Source of the DNA: Euptelea pleiosperma
Lineage: Eukaryota > Streptophyta > Magnoliopsida > Ranunculales > Eupteleaceae
Reading direction: 5' to 3'
Assembly: GCA_035048495.1 (NCBI GenBank)
Contig: CM068552.1
Span: forward strand, 19,718,154 to 19,782,153
Length of the DNA: 64,000 bases
In this document: piece after piece, positions 11,301-21,566 of the stretch
Layout of the letters: each line of letters opens with the position of its first letter
How positions within the stretch are numbered: the stretch's first letter is position 1
Position numbers and translations under genes: made by a program
The notes under the pieces: generated by a model
Database searches by the model: none
Told to the model about the DNA's origin: nothing
Seen by the model: only the letters and a program-made list of their open reading frames with translations

Positions 11301-14300
11301 GTGGGAAAGCTCTCTCGTGGTTTCTTCGCATGGGGTTAGTATGTGGAGGCCATAGCTAGTACTCGGGAGAAGTTTGGGAGAGGTCTCCTTTTCAAGGTTG
11401 GTACAGGAGATGGAGTAAAGTTTTGGGAGGACCCTTGGTGTGGAGAAGAGCTGCTCCAAAATTTATTCCATATTTTGTATAGTTTATCTGATCGAAAAGG
11501 GGCCACGATTCAAGAATGTGTTGAGAGTAGCGATGGTTCAGTGTCTTGGAACTTGGGTTTTCGTAGAAACTTTCACGACTAGGAGTTGGATCACCTTGCC
11601 TCCCTTTTAGCTTGGATTGGTGAGGCTCCGGTTCTGACCTTGGAGGCGGATAGGAGGGTCTGGAGATGGGATTCTAAGGGCTCCTTTTCCGTGAGTTCCT
11701 TCTATGAGCATTGCTTCACGGTTGGCCAGGATTTCCCAATTGGGTCTTTTATTTGGGCGGCTCATGTCCCCTCGAGAGTGAAGTTCTTTGCATGGACTAC
11801 TAGTCTTGATAAGATTCTGACTGTGGACCATTTGATTAGGAAGGGGATGATGATACCGAACAGGTGCGCCTTGTGCAAGTCTTGTGACAAATTAGTAGAC
11901 CATGTCCTGATTCATTGGAAGTACACCTTTGAGGTGTGACAGGTTTTCTTCTCCCTCTTCAAGGTTTATTTTGTAGTTCCCGAGCATGTGGGAGACTTGT
12001 AACTCAGCAGCTCGGTGGATTTCCTCAAGGGTAAAGGGCGGCTCTTATGGCGAATCCTCCCGTTCACTATGTTTTTGTCGGTTTGGAAGGAAAGGAACTC
12101 GCGCATCTTCGACGAGAAGGAAGCTTCTATCCCAGAATTGATCTTGAAAATGAAAGCTTTTTGTTTCTTTGGACCTCTATTTTCCTGGAGTTTAGAAGAT
12201 GCTTTTTTGATTCGTTTGTTTTTAGATGGGATGACATTTTAGGGGATTCCTCTCTTGCTGTTTGAAGAGCGGGATCAACCTCTTTTTTATTTTTCCTTTG
12301 GGATTCGTCCCCTTGTAATGAATCATCCAAACGGTCTCTTTAGGTCTGTTTATATTGTCTGGGGATAGGCTTACATATTAGAAGTTAAACCATTCAATAG
12401 AGAACACCAATCAAGTTATCTCATTGACTCCCATTCATTCATTGATATCTCCCGAGTTTAAGAGATTTGAAATTTGTGAGAGCTTCACCTGAGCAAACTT
12501 AGTACGTCATTTGTGAAGACTCTATTTGTTTGAAAGACTATAATCTGTGTGATTCCTTGAAGTCATCTTCTACCAAGTAGAGGCTCTGGTAGTGTCTCTG
12601 TGATGAATACTTCTCCGAAGATTCTCCATTTGTTCAAATTCGTCTAAAGGTAAGTATCTCCATGAACAAACTCTTTTAGATAGAATTCAACTTTGTCAAA
12701 ACTGAATATTTGAGATTCGTGAATTGAGTTTTTACTCATTTTATTGAGTTGAGGATTGTGGATCCTTGAGAAATTTATTTCTCAAATACTACTGGCCTAG
12801 TCTGACTCCCTAGGTGGAACGAGAAGTGATTCTCATTAGTTGAATGAGTTGTAAATTGTAGATCCGTGAGAAAAGTGTTTCTTTAAAAAACTACTGACCT
12901 AGTCGGACTCTCTATGTGGAACGGGAAGTGATTCTCGTTAGTTGAATGAGTTGAGGATTGTAGATTCGTGAGAAAAGTGTCTCTCTAAAATACTACTGAC
13001 CTTAGGCTGACTCTCTAGGTGAAACGAAAAGTGATTCTCGTTAATTGAGATTAAGTGGTAGTTTAGTTGTTTGATTGTTTGTTTCAATTGGATATGTTGT
13101 AATACAAGATTGAAATAATATAATATTAGTATATTACTTGTGTTGAGTATTGGACAGTGGATGTAGGTGTAGAATCACCGAACCACTATAAACCTTTGTC
13201 TTGTGTGACCTTGTCTCATATACCTCTTTCTTTGTTCAATGGGTGATTTGAATTTTGGTTGATTGATCCGTATCCGCCTTGTGTGCTCATTAAATTTAAA
13301 TCCGACTATAATCCGCAGAGAAATTATAAGTTGTCCTACCCACCCCCCACCCCCTAGGACTTATTGTGGTAATTAAAAGGGAATTTCAATATATTGTAGG
13401 GAGTCAACTAGGACATTATGCTAATTCGACTTATCTTCTTCTCTCAACTTTTCTTTCTTTCTTCTAAAAGCTCTAACCTAACTTACATGGTATTAGAACG
13501 AGGTTTTGATACCTTGAAGAAACCCTAATCTTCTCATCTTCTCTAAATTCTTATCTTTCTTTTCCTTTTCTTTCTTGGAAATCAAGTTATCAAATTTGGT
13601 CTTGATGATGCTCTTGTGAACAGTATTGTGAACATTACCCACAAATAGTACAGTTTTTTTCAAAGCTAGGTCTTGTTCTACAAGTTGCCACAAGGCTAGG
13701 TTTTGCTCCAAAAGAGTGTTGCAGACCATGGTTTGATCAATAATGTTGTTGCAGCCTATGTAGAAGCTTTCGCAAGCCCCTTAAGGTGTTTTTGGTGTTG
13801 TTTTCAGCCACTACAATAATGTTTGGTGCATGTTGATGATGTCCAGTCCCTGTAATGGTAGTGTTGGTGCTATTTGATGTATGTTGGTGTTGTTCAAAGC
13901 CCCTAAAGTGGAATTAGAGTGGTTTTGTTGTTGTCGGTGTTGCCATGTGTTTATTTTAATAGTGGCGACGTGTGGTGTTGTTGTGGGATGATGCAATAGT
14001 TGTGTGAAATTGTAAATTTTTTTGTGTTGCATTGTGATGGAGAACAAAACTAGTATAATGATGCCAGGTGACTTCTTTAATATTCCAATGACTTCCATTA
14101 ATCTTAATATTAGTAATTATTTCCATTGGGCTAAATTTGTTGATGTCTTCTTATAGCCAAAAGAAAGGTAAAGTATTTGTCTGAAAATGGGCCAAAATCT
14201 AATGAATTACTCAAAATGGGTGAAAGAAAATACGCCAATAATGACTTGGTTATTGAACAGTATGATCCCAAAATGTGTGTTAATTTGATGTTCTTGAATA

Positions 14301-17300
14301 CTGCCAAGGAGATGTGAGAACAAGTTGGAAAGATGTACTCTAGCGAGAATAACATTACTAGGACATATCAATTGGTTGAAGAATACTTTAATTTGTAGCA
14401 GGGTGATAAGACATTTATCGACTATTATTCATCTTTACAGAATATCCGGAAGGAATTGAATGGGTACCAACCTCTTACCTCCAATTTAGAACAACATCGC
14501 AAGCAACGTGAAGATTTTGATGTTACTCGATTTCTTTCTAGAGTTAAGCTAGAATATGAACCAGTTAGGGCTCAAATTTTAGAAGCATGGAGCTTTCTCG
14601 TATGACCGAAGTGTTTGCTCATCTTCAATGGGCCTTGTTGTCTGATTTTGGTGGGTCTGTTGCTGACTGATCAGCTTTGGTTGTTTCCAGTTGTGCTGGT
14701 CGAGGTGGTCAACGAGGTAGATGTGGTGGTAGTAGTCATGGTGGTGGTAGAGGAGGGTGTGATTCAGGGGGAGGTCATGGACAGGGTCGTGGTGGATCTC
14801 GCAAGTGTACTCATTGTGGTATGGAGGGTCATACTATGAATTATTGTTGGAACCTCCATGGAGGACCATCAAATTGGGCTAATCATGTATCTTATAGTAA
14901 TAGTGGGAATTCTACTCTGAGTTCAGTACTAGTTGCTCGGCCTCAACAGCCAACTACCACAACTAATATGGTGACAATCTTGCACAAGGAGTATTTGAAA
15001 CTTAGTCGTCTAGAATAGTCGGGTGCTTCCTCATCTAATACTGTCACTCTCACGCATTCAGGTATTTTTTTTTTTTTTTGATCGGTAAAAGGAAATCTAT
15101 TAAAAGAGGGCTGAGGAAGCCTAAAAGCTGTACAAAAAGGAACTCACAAAAGAGCTAACAGGACACAAACCAGGAAACCGAAAACCAAAAAAACGGACCA
15201 CAACTACGAAATCAATCGACCCCACCGGAAAACATAATCATCAAATCTGAACTGCTTGAGCTAATGGATGGCTGAACCCCAAAAAGGAACTCACGCATTC
15301 AGAATTGATGTCTTGCTTCCCAAGTGTATGGGTCTTCTTCAGATTGGGTTATTGATTTTGGAGTCTCAGATCACATGACTGAGACTCCAAGCATGCTCTC
15401 CTCCATCCAATATACTTTTTCACAGTATGTAACATCAGTTGATGGTACTACATCTAAAGTGTCTAGTAGGTTCTGCTTCCCCTAGTCCATCTCTTTCTTT
15501 ATCTTCAATTTTGTATGTTCCTAAGTTTCCTTCTAGTCTGATGTCTATTGGTAAACTCACCAAATCTCTGAATTATTCTTTACATTTTATCCTTCCGTTT
15601 GTGTGTTTTATGATCTTAGGACGAAGAAAAAGATTGGTGGAAGGCGTGAGTTGATTGTTTATACTATCTTGATGGTGGTGGAGAGATAACTGCATTTCAG
15701 AAGACCTCTCTTACACTACATTAGTGACATTGTCAACGTGGAAGGAAAACCCATCAACTCTATTTCTTCTTTTACAAGGAAAACCCCACCTTAATTCCAA
15801 ATTTCATCTTGAAAACCTTTCCAACTAGAATCTTCCCTATCAAATTACACACCAAGATCAAGGGGCATCCCTCACATGCTACTCATCCTTCCCTTGTGTT
15901 GACTTAGTCAACAATTCTCCACACGCGAGAATAACACATGCTTCCCACACGTGGAGAAAAAACTATACCCTTCCAAAGAGAATAAAGACAATTCTCAAAT
16001 CCAAGGAAAATAAAAGAAGTTGATGAGCAATAAATAAGCACCATGGTTCAAAATCTCATTCTGTCTCAAGATAAAACGTCTCGTTCGAGCAGGGTAGCGA
16101 GACGATATGCAAGACAATGTATTCTCATGCCAAAATCCTAACTTAAGTACTAAAACTATTTTAGAACCTTATTTTCATGGTATGTCTTTTTATAACAAAA
16201 ATGCTAAAAATCAAATTTGTGGTCTAATTGAACATTAAAAAATAGTTTAATCTTATAGAAACAGTTTTTTGTCTCATTCCATCTCGACCGAGATGTCTCG
16301 TTCCATCAACTTACCGAGACAACGAGATAGAATGATATTTTAAACCTTGACGAGCAGTATCAATCATATGGACTCACCCAATGTGACGATCACACACGCA
16401 ATGGATGTTGATGCACACCTAATCATCCAAATACAAAGGTTGCAGAGTAAATTGCCCCAATTTCGTTAATAACCCACACAATGTCAAGTAATAAACACCC
16501 CATGGTTATGAGTTGACACTCCAGTAACACCATTCTAATTATTCAAAACTGAAATGATGGAATAATATTCTCTCTTATGATCATAAACTAAGGAAAATTA
16601 ACATGCATGTATTTTTAATATAAGTCAAAAACAAAAGAAGGAAAATTTGAAAAGGTTCAAAATAAGTTGTTTTTGCCAAGGCCACAAATAATAAAATCCA
16701 ACAATCTCTCACTTGTCCAATTAGAAATAATCTATATCCAAATCCTTATAAGACCATCAAGTAATTCAATTTCACTCAATCAATGGAATACAATTTACTC
16801 ATCTCACTCTAAATAATCTCTCATGGAGTTTCACAACATGTGCTGAAACACCAATCAAAACAACCACATTCCTCACTAATTAAAATTAGTTTCACGAAAT
16901 GTAATTTATATGAGTGTCACGAATTTATCAATTTTTACATATAGCTAGTAGAATTAGAATACATCCAAGGTCCAACGGAAGGAATTTCAATTTGTTACTA
17001 ATCCTCAGCAAGTTCTATTTTTTTTAGTCCAACACTAGCCCAACCATAACATTCTCATAAGTGGGGACTAGGACCATCCGTTAACAAGCCTTGGATTTCT
17101 TCAGTTCAACATTTCCTGCCACGACTGAGCAAGATAATCATGCCCATCTTCCTACTCATCTGGTTGATCAGAAGCTAATTCCTTTAGATAGCAGTATAAT
17201 CCCCTGATAGTAGATTTGATTCTGATACAACCAAGAACTACTAATACATCAAACACTTATCCTTCGAAAATGACTAATTCAGGATAGTGAGTTGCCAAAT

Positions 17301-19227
17301 ACATCAAAGATTCAATGTCGTCGAACTTGGTCCTTTTGAAATTTACCTTCCAATTCACCATAATGAATCTGTGCAATTTAAAGTACCAATTTGAACACAA
17401 CTACTGACATTCTAATAATCTCCACTATAAAGTAAACAGTCTTATAGAAAATTTTAGACCTTCACGATATAATGTGCAGTTTAGGATATTAAGTGTAGAA
17501 AGAATGCGTTTAGATAAAGCTGATATACATTAAAATAACAACAAATAAACAGTAAACGAAAACAAAATATTTGAATAAATGAAATTTTCTTTGGCAAGTG
17601 TCAGCCCATGTCTGACATTATACGCCCAATTATTCGACATGGGAAATTCTTAGAAAACGGAGTGTCCTTATTACATAGATGATAGTTATTAGTGAGTATC
17701 CCTTTCTTTTATCGACATAATGTGTCTCCTATTAATTATATTTACCAATAATCTTATTAATATGCTGAATGGTGCAAATCTTATAGGATTCTACGTTGGA
17801 TCTAACAATCAGCCTCTCAAATTCTTAGCTTAACTTGCAGTAGAGTGATTGTAAATGTAATTCGAGCAAGTTTTAGCAAGCAAGTGATTAACATTTTCGA
17901 ACTGCGTTTATTATTGTTTCCCATTAGATCAATAAAATAGTTAAGTACCAATCCACATATTTTCATTATTAATTTTTATAACTATTAAACTTATTGATTT
18001 CATCTCCAGATACATAACAACAAGGAAACAAGCTAGAGCAACAATGACTAAATAATTAGAACAACCCAAATAGAGAATTGTTTTTGAAGTGTTATAAGCT
18101 GGCTCGTAAGTGGTTGACAGAGACTGGAAAAAAGACGGCAAGCTTGTGCATGGTTATGATGATTTGACAGGGGAATTTTTTTTTTTTGGAGGTTCCTATG
18201 TTTCTCAAGAACTAGTAAACACTCGACCAAAACAGCAAAGAAGAGGCAAAATCCCACAAGTAGAACTCGACAAAGAAGAAGCTAACTCCGAGGAAGCAGA
18301 AGAAGATGGGCAATATATGGAAGCAATGACTCCAATGAGGATGCAATGGAGAAGAAGCATTAGATGATCATGAAAGACTTTCATTAAAATCCAACTTCTT
18401 ATAAGTAACTCAAGGATTTATTCATTCCAAAGTACTTCAAAAACATCAACACGCCAAAATTAAGTATGCCAGAAGAACTAACAATTCCAAATAAACACCA
18501 TCCAAGCACAACAGCACAACTGCACCAAAAACAATTCTACAAATGAAAGTAGAATATTCTTTTGTTAAATTAATGTAAATAGAAATGAAACTATAAGTAA
18601 AAGTAAAGCTAGAAAAGTCAATCAAATGCAATGAGAAGTTTATGTTCCACAATTTATCATGATCCAAATATCTCTGTCAACAAAGAAGATTATATACATG
18701 ACAAAAGTTCAAGCTAAAAGCAATTACTGAGTTTTCCAAAGGGGAAGAACTTTACTTGCAACCAAAGCATCATTATTATCATTGTCATACACAATAGCTG
18801 CTTTGAACCCTGCAATCTGCGCTTGTCTAACTTTATCCTCAAACGTACATCCTCCTCTAATTATCATCGCAAATGGAGAATTTACAGCTGAATCGACTTT
18901 ATTAGTCAGCGGCGAGCAAGCATCAATAGGTTCAGCCAAATACAAGATCCCCCGTTCACCAGATCCTTTAACCGACGGAGCTGAAAATTTAAAAACACGA
19001 ACAAATTGAAGAAATATATCCATCTCAAGCACTACGAGACGCTATGGAGTAGAGATTTAACTTTCTAGATTACCGAAATTAGCTTCAATGTCATTAAACG
19101 ATAAAGTGACATTGTTCCCCATCAAAACTACATTCGCAGTCGCCGATTCAACCAGTAGAGAAAGAAAAATGAACAAAACAACTTGCTCCGCTCTAAACAG
19201 TCGGCTCTTCAAAATCCTCAGCGCCAT
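4799..19227 (-). CDS. RMR: RMR-type vacuolar sorting receptor (PA-TM-RING-H2), four exons
   Basis: This is a complete spliced gene. Coding exons are 19227-19074, 18980-18756, 7114-6710 and 5373-4799, joining to 1359 nt (452 residues plus TGA) with all phases consistent and every intron GT-AG. Domains: signal peptide about 1-31, with an N-glycosylation sequon NNVT at 38-41; PA (protease-associated) luminal domain about 55-160; membrane span about 170-194, followed by a basic RRHRIRRER stretch; RING-H2 finger with ligands C241, C244, C259, H261, H264, C267, C279 and C282; Ser-rich cytosolic tail to 452. Order and length fit the longer RMR proteins (about 450 residues; RMR1 is shorter, about 310). 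Known family role: receptors that bind soluble cargo in Golgi or prevacuolar membranes and direct it to protein storage vacuoles; the RING suggests ubiquitin-ligase activity. I chose the Met at 19227 because it gives a clean signal peptide; an in-frame Met 20 codons upstream (19287) is the alternative. The 14.4 kb span is due to intron 2. Confidence 0.93.
5374..6709 (-). other. RMR intron 3 (1.3 kb)
   Basis: A GT-AG intron within the RING-coding region. It holds the TTCGG-word MITE at 5815-6330. Beyond about 6350 it is rich in GTGTCGGACAC / GTGTCTGATAC-like words, another self-complementary word repeat whose ends I could not define. Confidence 0.8.
5815..6330. mobile_element. CAAGGTTTAAA-end MITE, TTCGG/CGAATT word type
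   Basis: It starts CAAGGTTCTAAACTTCG and ends as an inverted version (TTTTAAAACC). The interior is built almost entirely of AATTCGG / CCGAATT words in both orientations. The flanks ACACTCCA (5807-5814) and ATACTCCA (6331-6338) match 7 of 8, fitting an hAT-type 8-bp TSD. The right terminal bases look partly lost. Confidence 0.55.
6710..7114 (-). CDS. RMR: RMR exon 3: PA end, membrane span, first half of RING
   Basis: It codes for residues 127-261. The acceptor ATTGCAG|TGGCAGG joins to exon 2 to form Met127. The exon holds the end of the PA domain ([14 protein letters not shown]), the membrane span ([20 protein letters not shown] region) and RING ligands C241, C244, C259 and H261. The donor CACA|GTACGT splits the RING between LPCRH and KFH. 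Confidence 0.92.
7115..8553. other. Intronic DNA without recognised features
   Basis: AT-rich sequence with no domain-bearing frame. Only 8320-8420 shows structure: GACACGG / GTGTCNGACAC words like those near 6350-6640. The short open frames at 7482-7945 have no recognisable homology. Confidence 0.4.
8554..9058 (+). mobile_element. Tandem TRIM retrotransposon (LTR-int-LTR-int-LTR)
   Basis: There are three LTRs, each exactly 119 bp (8554-8672, 8747-8865, 8940-9058), each starting TGTTAGC and ending in CA. They are separated by two 74-bp internal regions (8673-8746, 8866-8939). Each internal region starts with TGGTATCAGAGCC, the primer-binding site for plant initiator Met-tRNA, and ends in a purine-rich tract (CTGAGGGGGAG). 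A 5-bp TSD ATAAC (8549-8553 and 9059-9063) brackets the whole array, so it inserted once. No protein is encoded. A single unit would be about 312 bp, in the TRIM/SMART size class. LTR1 and LTR3 differ at about 4 positions. Confidence 0.88.
9075..12360 (+). pseudogene. L1-type LINE, 5'-truncated and decayed
   Basis: Domains in order: the end of the AP endonuclease ([20 protein letters not shown] near 9140-9200, then [11 protein letters not shown]); the linker with [17 protein letters not shown] (9680-9725); the reverse transcriptase (10047-10823) with [31 protein letters not shown] and the catalytic FADD near 10680-10692; the downstream [11 protein letters not shown] and [17 protein letters not shown] region (10850-11330); and the zinc-binding C-terminal zf-RVT region (11640-11930, [12 protein letters not shown] and [10 protein letters not shown]). 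The frame changes near 9850, 10800 and 11350, and stops occur near 9200, 11580 and 11940. The EKAYD motif is damaged (EKAD). The first ORF and most of the endonuclease are missing. No poly(A) tail is evident, and the 3' end near 12360 is approximate. Confidence 0.85.
12361..12745. other. Probable copia LTR or leader sequence
   Basis: No gene. By position this lies upstream of the tandem repeats and primer-binding site of the copia remnant and may be its LTR, but no 5' LTR edge could be found. Confidence 0.3.
12746..13050 (+). repeat. Three direct repeats of about 101 bp in the copia LTR
   Basis: Units start at 12746, 12846 and 12948 with GAGTTG(A/T)(G/A)(G/A)ATTGT and include ACTACTG(G/A)CCT and GTGATTCTC(A/G)TTA. 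They sit about 440 bp before the primer-binding site. Repeats in this position are known as transcriptional enhancers in some copia LTRs, but function here is inference only. Confidence 0.6.
13488..13500 (+). promoter_or_regulatory. Decayed copia primer-binding site
   Basis: TGGTATTAGAACG is a slightly changed TGGTATCAGAGC, the initiator Met-tRNA primer-binding site of plant copia elements. It directly follows a CA dinucleotide (13486-13487) that would be the LTR end. Confidence 0.6.
14037..15690 (+). pseudogene. Copia retrotransposon gag to protease remnant
   Basis: The gag begins with ATG at 14037 and runs [17 protein letters not shown] with the copia-type gag signature ([13 protein letters not shown]). 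It is broken by a TAG at 14154 and further stops near 14317 and 14396. A Gly-rich segment follows, then the CCHC zinc knuckle [14 protein letters not shown] near 14810-14850. After a LINE insertion (15062-15289) comes the protease and pre-integrase region: [12 protein letters not shown] stands where the aspartic protease motif DSGASDHMT is expected, so the active site is mutated, followed by [19 protein letters not shown]. Nothing of integrase core, reverse transcriptase or RNase H follows; the element stops near 15690. Confidence 0.82.
15062..15289 (-). mobile_element. 5'-truncated LINE tail inside copia
   Basis: It begins on the plus strand with a T-run and GATCGGTAAAAGGAAATCT, the complement of the usual end of plant L1 elements (…CCGATC then poly-A). 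Perfect 13-bp target duplications CTCACGCATTCAG flank it (15049-15061 and 15290-15302). It is only 228 bp and encodes nothing. It inserted after the copia element was already in place. Confidence 0.78.
15691..18755. other. Intronic AT-rich DNA, possible LTR remnant
   Basis: No gene. Near 16690 the phrase AACAATCTCTCACTTGTCC resembles plant copia LTR sequence, so 16700-17830 may be an old LTR, but no edges, TSD or primer site are visible. An open frame at 18110-18367 (85 codons) has no recognisable domain. Apart from the word-MITE at 16042-16349, nothing else can be supported. Confidence 0.35.
16042..16349. mobile_element. CAAGGTTTAAA-end MITE, GAGACG word type
   Basis: The ends are CATGGTTCAAAATCTCATT and the inverted TTTTAAACCTTG. 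The interior is rich in GTCTCG / CGAGAC words in both orientations. The flanks match only weakly (5 of 8), so it is older or rearranged compared with the copies at 21567 and 22091. Confidence 0.5.
18756..18980 (-). CDS. RMR: RMR exon 2: PA domain core
   Basis: It codes for residues 52-126, including [27 protein letters not shown] and AAIVYDND, the conserved core of RMR/VSR protease-associated domains. The acceptor is TTTTCAG|CTCC and the donor GCAA|GTAAAG. It is separated from exon 1 by a 93-nt intron and from exon 3 by 11.6 kb. Confidence 0.92.
19074..19227 (-). CDS. RMR: RMR exon 1: signal peptide
   Basis: It codes for residues 1-51 plus the first base of codon 52: a hydrophobic signal peptide ([16 protein letters not shown] region) and the start of the luminal domain. 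The donor is TTCG|GTAATC. Joining to exon 2 makes the codon GCT (Ala52) and restores the family-typical run into the PA domain. Confidence 0.88.
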
Positions 19228-20327
19228 CTGGATCGAACCACAAAAGAAAAGAAGAAGAAAAACTAAGTAAAGAAGGAAAACTCTCAAATCGAAAACCCTA
19301 ATTTCATGATCAAAACATCAGCTTCCATGCTTCTTTCTTATTTTCGTCACATCTGATCTGTATTTCTCAGGAATTTTGGAGAAGGAAAAGGGTGGTTTGG
19401 ATTGAATATGAGGATCGAGCATTAAAATAGAAATTTATGATACACGATCCATCCCATTAATCTCTCACTCGTCATTGGTTTCGTGTTTATCTTCACCGCC
19501 AATTCTAAATAAAGAAATCCAAGAGAAAAGATTTGTTTAATCCGATGAAGACAGCTAGAAGCATCTACAGAAGATACCTAACCGTGGCCCCCACTTAAAG
19601 AGATCGAACGGTTGATCAGTTTTTTGGATTTTAAGAGATCACTTACGTAAGAGGAACCCCAGTTTGGATTTAACTTTCAAGTTCCTTCCAAAATGCCACG
19701 TGGCACATTCTTCCGGACCCACATATCCATACATGTTATACATCGCCGATCATTTTAGTTGTGAGCACCGGATGATTTGTGACCTTTGGATGGTTTGTTG
19801 AAATCTAAGTGCTGGAGATCATCAATCAAGCTGACTTTTTTTGTTTATGGGTCCACCAAGATGCGGACCAAACATCCATAAGATCAACTGGCTCAAAAGA
19901 GGCTGCATGTGGCATTTGGTGGGTGAGTCATCAGAATTTGAAGAACCCACGACAGCAAATATTTTCTCGTGTGGGACCCATATTATTGCGAGTAAGACGG
20001 TTGGTTTTTTGTGGGAAATCGTAAATGCGGCCTAACCATTTTTTGACGTGTTGTGTGTGTTGATTGGATGGTTATCATCGTATGCAACTTGTTTTGTTTG
20101 AGTGCGTGTGTGAAACCGTGAAGTGTGAAACGTATTTTTCTAACCATCGAAACGGTGGAATAGATTGATGGTTAAGATCAAAACATTCTTATCCGAAATG
20201 GTGAACAGTATAGAGGTAGTGGGAGGTGCACCAAGTTTGGTGCACTTTTCTACCGACAGGAACTCATGGATGTTTACCAATCAAACAATATGGTTTTGAG
20301 TAGTCGACATCTTGTTTGTAGTTCCTA
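19228..20327. other. 5' flank of the RMR gene and old repeat
   Basis: The first 150-250 bp on the minus strand should be 5' UTR and core promoter, but no convincing TATA box or start site was found. Bases 19675-20100 recur in part at 23625-23825 and 24772-24840 (CCACGTGGCACATTC, GACCTTTGGATG, CATTTTTTGACGTGTTGT), so the distal part is an old dispersed repeat. Confidence 0.4.
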
Positions 20328-20336
20328 TCCATGGAG

Positions 20337-20508
20337 AGTAAAACTTCTGTCACAACAAAGTTGCAAATCACACAATCACAGCCAATGAGTCCTCGGCACA
20401 TACACCTAAAAGAAAAACGCATGGGCAAAAAGCACCTGTGTACGTGCCGAGAACTCATTGGCGTCTGATTGTGTGATTTACAATTTCTTGTGATAGAAGT
20501 TTTACTCA
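20337..20508. mobile_element. Foldback MITE with 9-bp TSD
   Basis: Flanked by TCCATGGAG at 20328-20336 and 20509-20517. The arms of about 80 bp pair (AGTAAAACTTCTGTCAC, AATCACACAATCA, CTCATTGGC, CTCGGCACGTACAC-type words). The terminal AGTAAAACTT is shared with the larger family seen at 49880-50209. A 9-bp TSD points to Mutator. Confidence 0.65.
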
Positions 20509-20577
20509 TCCATGGAGTCTTTGTCAGTCTATAGGGCTCCAGTTCTTTTATTTCTTTTTTCCCAACCATTCTTTTAA

Positions 20578-20931
20578 GGGTTGGGCTCGGGGGACCCCCA
20601 TTTTTGACACCCATTTTGGCGTACCCATATAGAAGATGAATCAATGGCTGATTTTTTGTGAGGATGATCTCTAAGGTGAGGAGATCATCCTCACAAAAAT
20701 TCAAATCATTCCGATATTTATAGACTGGTTTAGAAGTTGTAGAATTATGGACCCTCGATTTATACTGTGTAACTGGAAAACCACATTTGATGGGGTCAGA
20801 AATTTCAGCATTTTTGTTGGGTGATCTATATGGTGAGGAGATCATCCCCGCCAAAAATCAGCTATTGATTCATCTTTTATGTGGGAACGCCAAAATGGGT
20901 GTCAAAAGTGGGGGTCTCCCGAGCCCGACCC
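20578..20931. mobile_element. Mutator-type MITE, GGGTYGGGCTCGGG ends
   Basis: Terminal inverted repeats of about 50 bp (GGGTTGGGCTCGGGGGACC… against GGGTCGGGCTCGGGAGACC…) with exact 9-bp TSDs TTCTTTTAA (20569-20577, 20932-20940). The interior repeats the GTGAGGATGATCTC phrase found throughout the window. A truncated relative lies at 50848-50935. Confidence 0.78.
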
Positions 20932-20947
20932 TTCTTTTAAAACTTTA

Positions 20948-21440
20948 CGGCCTGTTTGGTAGGCCACCGGGGCGGGAAAATAAAATATTTGTGCGTGCTT
21001 ATATTCGCCCGAGCGTGTTTGGCACGCATTTGCCCGTACCAAATATTTAGTTGGGCCCACAAATTTGCCCTGCCGCGATGAGAAAATATTTGATCTCCCC
21101 TCTCAGTAAATATTTTCACATCAATTAAGCCTTGGGAAATTTTTACTTTCTTGCGGGAAAATCACTATATTCAATAAAAATAATTTTTTAATATATAAAA
21201 AAATAAAAATGGGACTATTTGATCCTGTAACCTAATATGTGGCTCCCACACTCTCGCCTAATCCATATTTGACTTACTTTGATATGTAGGGCCCACACAA
21301 ATTGATAGAAAATGAAGTGAGCTAGCAAATACATGTACCAAATGTTGCTAAATATTAATTTTTTTAGCCAAGACAATATTCACATGGTTAAATATTCGCC
21401 ATTGCCGTTGGAACTCTTTTTCTCATGTACCAAACAGGCC
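20948..21440. mobile_element. PIF/Harbinger (Tourist-like) MITE
   Basis: The ends CGGCCTGTTTGGTA and TACCAAACAGGCC are inverted repeats flanked by TTA (20945-20947, 21441-21443), the PIF/Harbinger target. It inserted seven bases outside the preceding Mutator MITE. No protein is encoded. Confidence 0.72.
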
Positions 21441-21566
21441 TTAGCTTTTTCTCTATAAGAAGGAATTAGAGTAAAAGTCTACCCCCAGTAACGGCATCCC
21501 TTTAATGGAGTTGTACAATTGTAACCCAACAAAAAACAAAAAATAAATGTCGGCCGAGGTTAAAAG

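Larger units (their letters stand above)
7115..18755 (-). other. RMR intron 2 (11.6 kb), packed with transposons
   Basis: The boundaries follow from the two flanking exons (donor GCAA|GTAAAG at 18756/18755, acceptor GCAG at 7115). Inside are a tandem TRIM (8554-9058), an L1 (about 9075-12360), a copia remnant (about 12700-15690), a LINE tail (15062-15289) and a word-MITE (16042-16349). All are on the plus strand except the LINE tail and the undirected MITE, so they lie antisense to the host gene. Ordinary RMR introns are short, so insertion accounts for most of the length. Confidence 0.85.

Noticed and set aside
9607..11939. Functional LINE ORF2
   Set aside because: Frame breaks near 9850, 10800 and 11350, stops near 9200, 11580 and 11940, and a missing 5' half leave no intact protein despite the preserved FADD motif.
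18110..18367. 85-codon acidic open frame as an extra RMR exon
   Set aside because: It is on the plus strand, opposite to RMR, lacks any domain, and the RMR reading frame is complete without it.
19225..19287. Upstream in-frame Met at 19287 as RMR start
   Set aside because: It would add 20 hydrophobic residues before a segment that already forms a complete signal peptide. The second Met fits family N-termini better, although the first cannot be excluded.
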